Below are positions 40,007-49,215 of a stretch of DNA of 64,000 nt, in pieces. Numbering within the stretch: the stretch's first letter is position 1; each line of letters opens with the position of its first letter. This DNA comes from JAJFTV01 sp036825755. GTDB taxonomy: Bacteria; Chloroflexota; Anaerolineae; Anaerolineales; Anaerolineaceae. Where the stretch lies: assembly GCA_036825755.1 (NCBI GenBank), contig DAISXR010000001.1, positions 1 through 64,000 of the forward strand, given 5' to 3'. The notes under the pieces are model-generated. The model did not search any database. It saw only the letters and a program-made list of their open reading frames with translations, and was not told the DNA's origin. Both the position numbers and the translations under genes were made by a program.

Positions 40007-40834
40007 ATGAAAAAAATCCGTCTTGATCAACTGTTGGTTGAAAGAAATCTATCTGAAAGCCGTTCTCAGGCTCAACGCTATATCATGGCCGGTCAGGTGC
40101 GTGTAGCCGGTCAGGTGGAGATCAAACCGTCCACCGCGGTAGATCCGGACGCACCGGTGGAAATTGAGGAGTCGCTTAAATATGTATCGCGCGGCGCCCA
40201 AAAGCTCGAAGCTGCCCTGGAAGCCTTTGATCTGCAAACGATGGACGGCCTGGTATGCGCCGATGTGGGAGCCTCAACCGGTGGTTTTACCGATTGTATG
40301 CTCACGCATGGCGCCGCAAAAGTGTACGCCATCGATGTGGGGCACAATATCCTGCACTGGAAGCTTCGCAAGGACGAACGGGTGGTGGTGATGGAAAACA
40401 CAAACGCCCGTTACGTCGAATCGCTGCCCGAGCCGGTGGATTTTATCTCAATCGATGTATCCTTTATATCGTTGGAAACAGTACTGCCGGTGGTGCGGAA
40501 ATGGCTTTCGCCGGAAAAAGGGCGGATAGTGGCGCTGATCAAGCCGCAGTTTGAAGCCGGGCGCAAAGAAGCCGCGCGTGGCAAAGGTGTGATCCGTGAT
40601 CCGGAGGTACACCGCCTGGTTTTGAACCGAATTTTGACATTTGCCGAAAATGAGGGCTGGGGGATCGACGGATTGATTATTTCACCCATCACCGGTCCGA
40701 AAGGCAATATTGAATTTCTGGTATCGCTTCAGATGCCCTGTCGTGAGGTGATCGATTACGCCTCCAGGGTCGATCAACTGCTGGCCGAACGAAACGGGCA
40801 GGAGCTGTCCGCACAGGGCGAGACGGAATCGTAA
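40007..40834 (+). CDS. tlyA: TlyA-family rRNA (cytidine-2'-O-)-methyltransferase
   Basis: The 275-residue protein has an N-terminal S4 RNA-binding domain (IRLDQLLVERNLSESRSQAQ, about 4-23) and an FtsJ/RrmJ-type methyltransferase domain (CADVGASTGGFTDCML at about 79-94, then SIDVSFISLETVLPV). TlyA methylates rRNA cytidines in both subunits and affects capreomycin sensitivity in mycobacteria; older names call it haemolysin. The short C-terminal tail is rich in Glu/Ser. The ATG is divergent from the prenyl operon. lepA starts 36 bp downstream. Confidence 0.94.
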   Translation: MKKIRLDQLLVERNLSESRSQAQRYIMAGQVRVAGQVEIKPSTAVDPDAPVEIEESLKYVSRGAQKLEAALEAFDLQTMDGLVCADVGASTGGFTDCMLTHGAAKVYAIDVGHNILHWKLRKDERVVVMENTNARYVESLPEPVDFISIDVSFISLETVLPVVRKWLSPEKGRIVALIKPQFEAGRKEAARGKGVIRDPEVHRLVLNRILTFAENEGWGIDGLIISPITGPKGNIEFLVSLQMPCREVIDYASRVDQLLAERNGQELSAQGETES

Positions 40835-40869
40835 ATTTTAGACAATTCAGGGTATACTACTAGCCGATT

Positions 40870-42669
40870 ATGACATCCCACATTCGCAATTTTTGTATTA
40901 TCGCGCATATCGACCATGGAAAATCTACCCTGGCCGACCGGCTGCTGCAATATACCGGCACCATCTCTGACCGTGATATGACGGAACAGGTGCTGGACAG
41001 CATGGATCTGGAACGTGAGAAGGGTGTCACCATCAAGGCTTCGGCCGTGCGAATGGCGTATCATGCCCAGGATGGACAGGACTACGAACTCAATCTGATC
41101 GACACCCCAGGGCATGTGGATTTCAATTATGAAGTCAGCCGTGCGTTGGCTGCCTGCGAAGGCGCACTGCTGATCGTGGATGCCACGCAGGGTATCGAAG
41201 CCCAGACCCTGGCAAATCTCTTTTTGGCCCTGGAAGCTGATCTGGTGATTTTGCCGGTAATCAACAAAATCGATTTACCCTCTGCCCGTCCAGACGAGAT
41301 CGCCAATGACATCCATAATTTGTTGGGCACCGACCCGGATGAAATTGTGCGCGTTTCCGCCAAAGAGGGCATCAATATCGACAAGGTACTCGAAATGGTG
41401 GTGCAGAAAGTCCCGCCGCCAGCCGATAACCAGGATTCATCGCTGCGGGCGTTGGTGTTTGACTCCCATTACGATTCCTATAAAGGTGTGGTGGCGTACA
41501 TCCGTGTGGTGGATGGGCGTATCGATAAAAACGCCAGACTGCATGTGATGTCATCCGGGGTGGATATGAACCCGGTTGAGATCGGGTATTTTTCACCGGG
41601 CATGAAACCCGGCAACACGCTGGTTGCCGGTGAGGTAGGGTATATTGCCACCGGTTTGAAGGTGATCCATGACTGCCGCGTAGGCGATACCATCACACTG
41701 ACGGAAGCCCCGGCAGGTGAACCGTTGCCGGGCTACCGACAGGTGAAACCCATGGTGTATGCCGGTATCTACCCTGTGGAGGGTGAAGATTACCCGGATC
41801 TGCGTGAATCGCTGGAAAAATTGCAGTTGAATGACGCTTCTCTGGTGTTTGTTCCTGAAACCTCACAGGCGCTGAACTTCGGCTTCCGCTGCGGCTTTTT
41901 GGGTCTGTTCCACATGGAGATCATCCAGGAACGACTGGAACGCGAATACGATCTAGATATTGTGGTGACCGCGCCGTCGGTGGAATATGAAGTGATGACT
42001 GCTGATCAAAAGGTGATCAAGATCGATTCACCGGCTCAGCTCCCCGATGAAAGCTCCATTGTGGAAGTACGCGAGCCGTGGATGCAGCTTCAAATCATCA
42101 CCCCCACTGAATATTACGGCACCATCATGGATTTGGTACGCAAGCGGCGCGGTTTGTATAAGGAAGAGGAATACCCTGCGCCGGACCGGGTGCAACTGAT
42201 CTACGAAATTCCGCTGTCTGAAATGATCGTCAACTTCTTTGACGATCTGAAATCCCGCACACGCGGTTACGCTTCCATGGACTACACTTTTCTGGAATAC
42301 CGTCCGGAAAAGCTGATCAAGCTGGAGCTGCTGGTCAACAATGAGCCGGTGGATGCTTTTACGACCATTGTGCACAAGGATATGGCCTATCACAAAGGCC
42401 AGCGGCTGGTGACCAAGTTGAAAGAATTGATGCCCCGACAGATGTTTGAAGTTCCCATTCAGGCGTTTGCTGGCGGCAGGGTGATCTCTCGCGCCAACAT
42501 CAAGGCCATGCGCAAAGATGTGCTGGCCAAATGTTACGGTGGTGACATTACCCGCAAACGAAAGCTGCTTGAAAAGCAAAAACGCGGAAAGAAGCGCATG
42601 AAGATGGTGGGAAACGTGGAAATCCCCCAGGAAGCTTTCATGGCTGTACTGAAACTTGAGGACGAATGA
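40870..42669 (+). CDS. lepA: Elongation factor 4 (LepA)
   Basis: LepA is a ribosome-bound GTPase that is thought to act during translation stress or initiation and ribosome assembly. The 599-residue protein has IAHIDHGKSTLADRLL (about 11-26, G1), LIDTPGHVDFNYEV (about 77-90, G3), NKIDLPSAR (about 131-139, G4) and the LepA-specific C-terminal domain with GGDITRKRKLLEKQKRGKKR. Length and motifs are normal. The flippase-like gene overlaps its stop by 4 bp (ATGA), so it is the head of the downstream glycan cluster, at least translationally. Confidence 0.97.
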   Translation: MTSHIRNFCIIAHIDHGKSTLADRLLQYTGTISDRDMTEQVLDSMDLEREKGVTIKASAVRMAYHAQDGQDYELNLIDTPGHVDFNYEVSRALAACEGALLIVDATQGIEAQTLANLFLALEADLVILPVINKIDLPSARPDEIANDIHNLLGTDPDEIVRVSAKEGINIDKVLEMVVQKVPPPADNQDSSLRALVFDSHYDSYKGVVAYIRVVDGRIDKNARLHVMSSGVDMNPVEIGYFSPGMKPGNTLVAGEVGYIATGLKVIHDCRVGDTITLTEAPAGEPLPGYRQVKPMVYAGIYPVEGEDYPDLRESLEKLQLNDASLVFVPETSQALNFGFRCGFLGLFHMEIIQERLEREYDLDIVVTAPSVEYEVMTADQKVIKIDSPAQLPDESSIVEVREPWMQLQIITPTEYYGTIMDLVRKRRGLYKEEEYPAPDRVQLIYEIPLSEMIVNFFDDLKSRTRGYASMDYTFLEYRPEKLIKLELLVNNEPVDAFTTIVHKDMAYHKGQRLVTKLKELMPRQMFEVPIQAFAGGRVISRANIKAMRKDVLAKCYGGDITRKRKLLEKQKRGKKRMKMVGNVEIPQEAFMAVLKLEDE

Positions 42670-43775
42670 GCAAGACCGGCTCCGAAGCCAACGAGAGCGG
42701 TTCCAGAAACATGGAACCAGGTTCCCCAAAGATGGAACCACAACGAAAAAACCCTTTACACGGAGCAATGCGGTGGCTGCCAGGTGTCATCATCAGCGGA
42801 ATCGCCATTTACGCCATTTTCTCTCTGGTGAGTCCGGCTGAACTGGTTAAGTCACTCCAATCCATCAACCTGATTTATGTCCTGCCGGCCGCAGCCCTGT
42901 TCGTGTTATGGCTGATCCTGCGCGCGGTGGCGCTGAAGGTGATACTGTCCGGCAAGGCGCAAACGCTGCAAACGTTTCGGGCCATCAACGCCGGGTACTT
43001 GCTGAACAATATTCTTCCGCTTCGAGCGGGTGAATTTGGAAAAGCCATCATTCTGGGTCAAACAAGCGGGTTGGGGGTGACGAAAGTTCTTTCCGGTATC
43101 GTGATTGAGCGGGCATTCGATTTGTTTTATGCGGCAGCCATGCTGCTGTCCGTGCTTCCGCTGGTATTGGAGATGAACTGGACCAAACCGGTTGCCATCA
43201 TCGTGCTGGCGCTGGTGATTGCCGGCCTGTTTGCGCTGTATATCATGGCAAGAAACAGAGAACCGATCACCCGCTGGATTGAGAAAATTGGGAAAAAACG
43301 AGCCTGGGTGTGCAAATACATTCAACCGCAAATCGCCTCGTTTTTGGGCGGATTTTCCATCCTGACCGATCTCAAACAGTTCCTGGTATGCCTGCTGGCG
43401 ATTGGCTCATCCTGGTTTGTAGCCATTTTTCTGTATTACATTTTGATGCTGGCCATCATCACACCGCCGCCGCTCTGGTGGGGCGTGTTTGTCAACTCGG
43501 TGCTGGCCATGGGGATTGCTTTACCATCGGCTCCGGCGGCGCTGGGTGTCTTTGAGGCCTCAGTGGTCGCCGCGATGAAAGTGCTGGGCGTAGATTACTC
43601 ACATGCACTGGCTTATGCCATTGTGATGCACTTTTTGCAGATTGCCATCACCAGCATTTTTGGTGTTTACGGACTGGTGAAGGAAAAACTATCATTACAG
43701 GGTATATTCAAATTATCAACCAGATTCGGTCGCAAAAATGAAGCAGACCGTGAAATAACAAGGTGCGAGGAATGA
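42666..43775 (+). CDS. Flippase-like membrane protein (LPG-synthase TM / AglD-type)
   Basis: This 369-residue protein has a charged N-terminal tail of about 35 residues and 7-8 membrane segments, with the motif LPLRAGEFGKAIIL followed by ERAFDLFYAAAMLL (about 138-158), typical of the LPG_synthase_TM (PF03706) family. Members include archaeal AglD and putative lipid flippases or the flippase half of MprF; no MprF acyltransferase domain is attached here. The N-terminal tail contains a doubled MEPGS-type repeat from two 20-bp DNA repeats. It starts a coupled block with the epimerase, GT4 and methyltransferase genes. Confidence 0.85.
   Translation: MSKTGSEANESGSRNMEPGSPKMEPQRKNPLHGAMRWLPGVIISGIAIYAIFSLVSPAELVKSLQSINLIYVLPAAALFVLWLILRAVALKVILSGKAQTLQTFRAINAGYLLNNILPLRAGEFGKAIILGQTSGLGVTKVLSGIVIERAFDLFYAAAMLLSVLPLVLEMNWTKPVAIIVLALVIAGLFALYIMARNREPITRWIEKIGKKRAWVCKYIQPQIASFLGGFSILTDLKQFLVCLLAIGSSWFVAIFLYYILMLAIITPPPLWWGVFVNSVLAMGIALPSAPAALGVFEASVVAAMKVLGVDYSHALAYAIVMHFLQIAITSIFGVYGLVKEKLSLQGIFKLSTRFGRKNEADREITRCEE
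42699..42739 (+). repeat. Two tandem 20-bp repeats with internal dyad symmetry
   Basis: GGTTCC-N8-GGAACC occurs twice, at 42699-42718 and 42720-42739, separated by one base. The copies differ at three inner positions. They encode part of the N-terminal tail of the flippase-like protein (residues about 12-25). Confidence 0.8.
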
Positions 43776-44812
43776 AACAAAAATATCTGATCACTGGCGG
43801 AGCGGGTTTTATCGGATCCAATTATGTGGATCGTTTGCTCGGCCGCGGCGAAGAAGTACATATTTACGACAATCTCTCCCGAAAAGGCGCTGACCAAAAC
43901 ATCGCCTGGCTGCGTCAGGAATACGGAAAGGATTCATTTCACCTGATTGAAGGCGATGTGCGCGATGTTGACCTGCTGGAAAAATCGGCTGCCGGAATGG
44001 ATGTGATCGTCCATCTGGCCGGGCAGGTAGCGGTGACCACATCGGTGACGGATCCGCGCGAAGATTTTGAAGTCAACGCGCTGGGCACATTCAACATGCT
44101 CGAGGCAGCGCGAAAATCGGGGCGAAATCCCATTGTGCTGTTTGCTTCGACCAATAAAGTATACGGCGGCATGGAAGACGTATCGGTGATCAAATCGAAT
44201 GATCACTATGAGTATGAAGATTACCCGGACGGAATCTCCGAAAAACATCCGCTGGATTTCCACTCACCATACGGATGCTCCAAAGGCACCGGCGACCAGT
44301 ATACGCGTGATTATCACCGAATTTATGGGCTGCCCACAGTGGTTTTGCGGCAGAGCTGCATCTACGGAAAACGGCAGTTTGGAATTGAAGACCAGGGCTG
44401 GGTGGCGTGGTTCGTGATTGCCGCACTGCAGCACCGACCGATCACCATCTACGGCGACGGCAAGCAGGTGCGCGATATCCTGTTTGTCAGCGATCTGCTG
44501 AACGCGTATGATCGCAGCATCGAGCGAATCGACCGGGTAGCCGGACAGGTTTTCAATGTGGGTGGCGGACCCACCAACACCATCTCCATCTGGGAGCAGT
44601 TCGCCCCCATCCTGGAGCGGTTGATGGGCGAGAAGATCCCGGTCAAATGGGCTGACTGGCGCCCCGGCGACCAGTTGGTGTATGTATCCGATATCGACAA
44701 AGCCAGGCGTGATCTGGATTGGGAACCCCAATACAGTGTGAATGACGGCATCACCGAGCTGTTCTACTGGGTGCAGCAAAACCTTCACTTGTTTAATAAG
44801 CAGGCCGCATGA
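43772..44812 (+). CDS. NAD-dependent epimerase, CDP-paratose 2-epimerase-like
   Basis: This 346-residue SDR-fold protein starts with the NAD-binding GGAGFIGSNYVDRLLGRGEE. It then has YDNLSRKGADQNIAWLRQEY, a segment closely resembling CDP-paratose 2-epimerase (tyvelose epimerase), with the catalytic Tyr-x3-Lys within SPYGCSKG. Such enzymes interconvert nucleotide-activated dideoxyhexoses for surface glycans. The exact sugar cannot be fixed here. An upstream ATG at 43763 is possible, but the ATG at 43772 overlaps the upstream stop by 4 bp and has AGGA before it. Confidence 0.85.
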   Translation: MKQKYLITGGAGFIGSNYVDRLLGRGEEVHIYDNLSRKGADQNIAWLRQEYGKDSFHLIEGDVRDVDLLEKSAAGMDVIVHLAGQVAVTTSVTDPREDFEVNALGTFNMLEAARKSGRNPIVLFASTNKVYGGMEDVSVIKSNDHYEYEDYPDGISEKHPLDFHSPYGCSKGTGDQYTRDYHRIYGLPTVVLRQSCIYGKRQFGIEDQGWVAWFVIAALQHRPITIYGDGKQVRDILFVSDLLNAYDRSIERIDRVAGQVFNVGGGPTNTISIWEQFAPILERLMGEKIPVKWADWRPGDQLVYVSDIDKARRDLDWEPQYSVNDGITELFYWVQQNLHLFNKQAA

Positions 44813-45975
44813 AGATTTTGTCTGTCCTGACCTACTACCGCCCGCACACCAGCGGTCTGACCATTTATGCCGAACGGCTGGCGAAAGCCTGGGTGCAGCG
44901 TGGTCACGAGGTGACCGTTTTAACCTCGCAATATGACAAAACTTTGCCCAGAACCGAAGTGATGGACGGGGTGAAGGTGATCCGCGTGCCGGTGCTCTTC
45001 CGCATCAGCAAGGGCGTGATCATGCCCAATTTTGGGTACATGGCCAGCAAGCTGGCGCTTGAAAATGATGTGATCCAGCTTCATTTGCCGCAATTTGACG
45101 CCGCCGGGATTGCCCTGCGCGGCAGGCTGCTGAAAAAACCCACCGTGGTGACCTATCACTGTGATCTGGATATGCCGAAGGGATTGCTCAGCCGGGCGGC
45201 CAACCTGGCGGTCAAGGTCATGAATCGGCTGACCTCGCAGTTCACGCACCGGTTTGTCACCTACACTCAGGACTACGCTGATCATTCGGCCATGCTGAAG
45301 AATTTTCTCGACAAGGTCGAGATCATCCCGCCGCCGGTTGAACTGCCCCCAGTGACGAAAGCAGACATTGCTGCCTTCAAGGCCGAGCATAATCCACAAG
45401 GCAAAGGACCGGTGATTGGCATGGCCAGCCGGTTCGCCAGCGAGAAGGGGGTTGAGGTCTTGCTGGGCGCTTTACCTGAGATACTGGCGCAGTTTCCGAA
45501 TGTGCAGGTGTGGTTTGCCGGGCCGTACAAAAATATCTACGGTGAAGAAAAGTATTTTGAACGACTTTATTCGCAGATTCAAAAGCATATCGACAGCGGA
45601 CACTGGCAGTTTTTGGGAAATCTGAATCCGCGCCAGATTGCCTGTTTTTACCCCAATATTGACGTGCTGGCTATCCCCAGCCTGAACTCTACCGAGGCAT
45701 TTGGGTTGGTGCAGATTGAAGCCATGATCAACGGCGTGCCGTCGGTGGCATCCAACCTGCCGGGGGTTCGCCAGCCACCACAACGTCACAAAATGGGAAA
45801 GGTAGTCCCCATCGGTGATTCGGCCGGGCTGGCTCAGGCGATCTGCGAGATTCTCTCGCACCCGAATGACTATCGCCAGGATCCGCAGCAAATTGCCATT
45901 CAGTATCAACCGGATACCGTGGCTGCCGAATACGAAAAGCTGTTTGCGGAAATCTCGCGGGAATTGAACGGCTGA
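44809..45975 (+). CDS. Family 4 glycosyltransferase
   Basis: The 388-residue protein has a GT-B fold pattern: an N-terminal Rossmann-type acceptor domain (LTYYRPHTSGLTIYAERLA, about 6-24) and a C-terminal donor domain with ASRFASEKGVEVLLGALPEI (about 206-225) and the E-x7-E motif in STEAFGLVQIEAM (about 292-304). Retaining GT4 enzymes attach an activated sugar to a lipid or glycan. The overlap by 4 bp with the epimerase suggests shared translation and that the epimerase product may be its donor (inference). Confidence 0.9.
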   Translation: MKILSVLTYYRPHTSGLTIYAERLAKAWVQRGHEVTVLTSQYDKTLPRTEVMDGVKVIRVPVLFRISKGVIMPNFGYMASKLALENDVIQLHLPQFDAAGIALRGRLLKKPTVVTYHCDLDMPKGLLSRAANLAVKVMNRLTSQFTHRFVTYTQDYADHSAMLKNFLDKVEIIPPPVELPPVTKADIAAFKAEHNPQGKGPVIGMASRFASEKGVEVLLGALPEILAQFPNVQVWFAGPYKNIYGEEKYFERLYSQIQKHIDSGHWQFLGNLNPRQIACFYPNIDVLAIPSLNSTEAFGLVQIEAMINGVPSVASNLPGVRQPPQRHKMGKVVPIGDSAGLAQAICEILSHPNDYRQDPQQIAIQYQPDTVAAEYEKLFAEISRELNG

Positions 45976-46018
45976 TATTTTCATTATTTGAATATTCATA
46001 CCAACAAGTTTCTGGAAC

Positions 46019-46822
46019 ATGACCGATCATAAAGAGCAAAAAGATTTTTTGTGGTTGAATTTGAAAGGCCTGCCGTATTTTCGGGCGCTGCTGCGGGCGG
46101 TTGAGGCTGCCTATTACCAGGATTTGCCGCTCACATCGCCCATGCTGGATTTGGGATGTGGTGACGGCGATTTTGCCACCAACACCTTTGACCGGAAAAT
46201 CGATGTGGGGATGGATCCCTGGCTGCAGGAGTTGAAGCAGGCTTCTGATACCGATGCTTACCGGTTGTTATTGCAGGGTGATGGCTGTAATATGCCGTTC
46301 CCGGATGATTCGTTCAATACCATCATCAGCAACTCGGTTCTGGAACATATTCCACGGGTGGATGATGTGATTAGCGAAGTTTCGAGAGTGCTGAAGCCCG
46401 GAGCCAGTTTCATTTTTTGCGTACCCAACCAGAATTTCACACATAACCTGTCGATTTCCCGCTTTTTGGAGCGGCTGGGTCTGAAAAAACTGGCGGCAGC
46501 CTATCGCGGCTGGTTCAACAAAATTTCACGCCATCACCACTGCGATTCACAGGCCGTCTGGAAAGAACGCCTGGAGACTAATCACATTGCTATTGACCTT
46601 GCCTGGGATTATTTCTCTCCGCGCGCGTTGGGCGTGCTGGAATGGGGGCATTACTTTGGACTTCCGGCCTGGATCCTGAAAAAACTGACCGGTCGATGGA
46701 TCCTGGCGCCGTCACGCTGGAACCTGAACTGGCTCCTTGGTTTGTTGAGACCTTACAGCCTGGAGCCGTGCTCTCAGCCTGAAGGATCCTACACTTTCTA
46801 TATTGCTCATAAAGCAGAATAA
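46019..46822 (+). CDS. Class I SAM-dependent methyltransferase
   Basis: This 267-residue protein has the SAM-binding motif PMLDLGCGDGDFATNTF (about 42-58), the acidic second motif at DGCNMPFPDDSFNTIISNSV (about 89-108), and a typical Methyltransf_11 organisation with LEHIPRVDDVISEVSRVLKP. The C-terminal 100 residues contain hydrophobic segments and may associate with the membrane. It follows GT4 by 43 bp and precedes the promoter of the big glycosyltransferase operon. Sugar or lipid methylation in the glycan pathway is plausible; the substrate is unknown. Confidence 0.85.
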   Translation: MTDHKEQKDFLWLNLKGLPYFRALLRAVEAAYYQDLPLTSPMLDLGCGDGDFATNTFDRKIDVGMDPWLQELKQASDTDAYRLLLQGDGCNMPFPDDSFNTIISNSVLEHIPRVDDVISEVSRVLKPGASFIFCVPNQNFTHNLSISRFLERLGLKKLAAAYRGWFNKISRHHHCDSQAVWKERLETNHIAIDLAWDYFSPRALGVLEWGHYFGLPAWILKKLTGRWILAPSRWNLNWLLGLLRPYSLEPCSQPEGSYTFYIAHKAE

Positions 46823-46908
46823 TCCTGAGGGGGAGGGAACTGTGCAGAGACCAAATGATCGGCGGATTGGGTTCTGTTCTGGCATGTGTCGTCTGTGGGG
46901 TGATTCAA

Positions 46909-46937
46909 TTGTCATTTCGTTTACAATGTTGTAAGAT
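46909..46937 (+). promoter_or_regulatory. Sigma70-type promoter of the GT-C operon
   Basis: TTGTCA (46909-46914) and TAAGAT (46932-46937) are spaced by 17 bp, 28 bp upstream of the ATG of the first large membrane protein. A second TTGTCA-like repeat occurs downstream. Confidence 0.55.
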
Positions 46938-46965
46938 TGTCACTTGAGTTAGGCGGCATTGAAGA

Positions 46966-49203
46966 ATGGAAGAACCAAGCGTACTGGATTATCTCAAATC
47001 AATCCTGAACCCATGGTCCAGGGAGAAAATTCGCATTCCCCAGGCCAATGAGATTGAGTCCTCAGGTGAATCACAACCGGTGGAAGGGGCACTGAGTACA
47101 GAACCAGAACCGCAGGTTGAGACACTCGAAGGTGGTTTGGTTTCACAAACTCCTAAACCGGATATCAGAATTCAACCGGATACGGCTGTTCCCGAACCTG
47201 AACCCCGGCAACCGTTCCCGTGGCTGGCGGTGGTACCGGTATTCATCGCCGTATTTGCCCAGATGCTGCTCGAACCTCAATCACGGCAGGTTGGGCCGGC
47301 GCTGGCAGGGTTTGCAGTGGCTTTGAGCCTCTTTCTGGTGTATCTGCTTCGCAAGCCGGTTTTTCGACCAGCTCAGCCGCCAGCCGAACAACCAACCGGT
47401 TGGCCGACGGTTGAGGTGAACAGCGGTCTGCTCATTGCCAGCCTGATTCTGGCTTTTCTGGCTTTTCTCACCTTTTCCAGCCATCAGTTTCATTTGCTGA
47501 ATACAAGCTGTTGGATAGCTTCCATTTTGTTTGGCACGGCGGCGTTCTGGCAATCAGCGCCCGGCAGGCGAAAAATCACCGAGAAGCTAACCGATTTTAT
47601 ACGTCAGCCACGCCTGCACCTTAAGATCACACCCTGGACTGTTTTGATGCTGGCGGCAATAGCACTGGTGGTCTTCTTCCGTTTTTACCGCCTTGACCAG
47701 GTACCGGGTGAGATGTTCAGTGATCACGCTGAAAAGTTGATCGATGTGGGTGATGTGCTCAACGGGCAGACCTGGATTTTCTTCCCCCGCAATACCGGGC
47801 GCGAGTTCTTCCAGATGTATCTGACTGCCTTTGTAGCAAAGGTGTTTGGTACCGGGCTTTCATTTATGAGCCTGAAAATCGGCACAGCGCTGGCTGGCTT
47901 GCTTGCATTGCCATACGTTTACCTGCTTGGAAAAGAGTTAGGCGGTCGCTGGACGGGCTTGTTCGCTTTTCTGTTTGCCGGGGTTGCTTACTGGCCCAAT
48001 GTGATCTCGCGTATCGGGTTGCGTTTTCCGTTGTATCCGCTCTTTGCCGCACCGGTGTTGTTTTACCTGCTGCGCGGATTACGCCGCAAACAGTGGAATG
48101 ACCTGCTGCTGGCCGGTTTATTTCTGGGACTGGGGCTGCACGGATACAGCGCCATGCGGATTGTGCCGGTGGTGGTGACGATTGCGTTCGCGCTCTATTT
48201 AATCCACCTGCAATCCAAAGGGCAGCGCAAGCTGGTGGTATTTGGATTTTTCGTTCTGGCGTTCCTCGCCTTGCTCGTATTCATTCCGTTGCTACGGTAT
48301 TGGGCGGATGATCCAACCATGGTCTTTTACCGTTCGCTGACGCGCATCGGAACGGTGGAGCAGACCTATACTCAACCCGTAATCATCACCTTTTTCTCCA
48401 ACCTGTGGAAAGCCACCATTATGTTCTTCTGGGATAATGGCTCCATTTGGGTCCATTCTGTTCCCGGACGCCCGGCGCTGGCTGTAGTACCTGCCGCTTT
48501 GTTCCTGATCAGCATCCTGTTTGTGTTTGTCCGCTATGTACGGGAACGTGACTGGACGGATCTGTTTCTGCTTCTCTCGATCCCCCTGCTGATGATGCCG
48601 TCGATTCTATCGCTTGCTTTTCCCGATGAGAACCCATCCCTCAACCGGACAGGTGCGGCGGCTATTCCCGTCTTCATCATGATCGCCATGCTGCTCCAGT
48701 TTGTGCTGAGCCGTATCTCAGCCTGGCGGAGGGTGTGGGGCAAGACCCTTGCCACCCTGGTAGCTCTATTTCTCCTGCTGGTCACGGTGGATCAGGATTA
48801 CAACCTGGTTTTTGAGCAGTTCGACGACCAGTTTATGGCCGGCGCCTGGAACACATCGGAGATTGGCAAAGTGATCCGCGGATTTGTTGATTCGGAAATT
48901 GGCACACCCGATACAGCGTATGTAGTTCCGTTCCCATACTGGGTGGATACGCGCCTGGTGGGGATCAACGCCGGGTTCCCGGAAAAAGACTACGCGTTGT
49001 GGCCGGAAGATTTTTCTCAAACGCTTTCTCAGCCCGGAGCGAAGTTATTTATCATCAAATCGGAAGACCAACAATCGATACTGGATTTGCAGGCTTTGTA
49101 TCCGCAAAGTTCTTACTGGCTGCACACGGCCCAACTCCCGGGGAAAGATTTCTGGGTGCTGCTTGTACCCCCTGATCCAACCACCGTCGATGTGGTTCAA
49201 TGA
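46966..49203 (+). CDS. Large polytopic GT-C-type glycosyltransferase (GT39/ArnT-like)
   Basis: The 745-residue protein has an N-terminal cytoplasmic tail of about 80 acidic/Pro residues, then 13 or so membrane segments, with a short soluble C-terminal domain of about 130 residues. An early loop contains LDQVPGEMFSDHAEKLID (about 242-259), which resembles the acidic motif of GT-C glycosyltransferases (dolichyl/undecaprenyl-phosphate sugar users). No exact DxD is seen. A role transferring sugar from a lipid carrier to an extracytoplasmic acceptor is expected from the fold. First gene of the operon; the next begins 12 bp downstream. Confidence 0.75.
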   Translation: MEEPSVLDYLKSILNPWSREKIRIPQANEIESSGESQPVEGALSTEPEPQVETLEGGLVSQTPKPDIRIQPDTAVPEPEPRQPFPWLAVVPVFIAVFAQMLLEPQSRQVGPALAGFAVALSLFLVYLLRKPVFRPAQPPAEQPTGWPTVEVNSGLLIASLILAFLAFLTFSSHQFHLLNTSCWIASILFGTAAFWQSAPGRRKITEKLTDFIRQPRLHLKITPWTVLMLAAIALVVFFRFYRLDQVPGEMFSDHAEKLIDVGDVLNGQTWIFFPRNTGREFFQMYLTAFVAKVFGTGLSFMSLKIGTALAGLLALPYVYLLGKELGGRWTGLFAFLFAGVAYWPNVISRIGLRFPLYPLFAAPVLFYLLRGLRRKQWNDLLLAGLFLGLGLHGYSAMRIVPVVVTIAFALYLIHLQSKGQRKLVVFGFFVLAFLALLVFIPLLRYWADDPTMVFYRSLTRIGTVEQTYTQPVIITFFSNLWKATIMFFWDNGSIWVHSVPGRPALAVVPAALFLISILFVFVRYVRERDWTDLFLLLSIPLLMMPSILSLAFPDENPSLNRTGAAAIPVFIMIAMLLQFVLSRISAWRRVWGKTLATLVALFLLLVTVDQDYNLVFEQFDDQFMAGAWNTSEIGKVIRGFVDSEIGTPDTAYVVPFPYWVDTRLVGINAGFPEKDYALWPEDFSQTLSQPGAKLFIIKSEDQQSILDLQALYPQSSYWLHTAQLPGKDFWVLLVPPDPTTVDVVQ

Positions 49204-49215
49204 GATAAGAGACGT

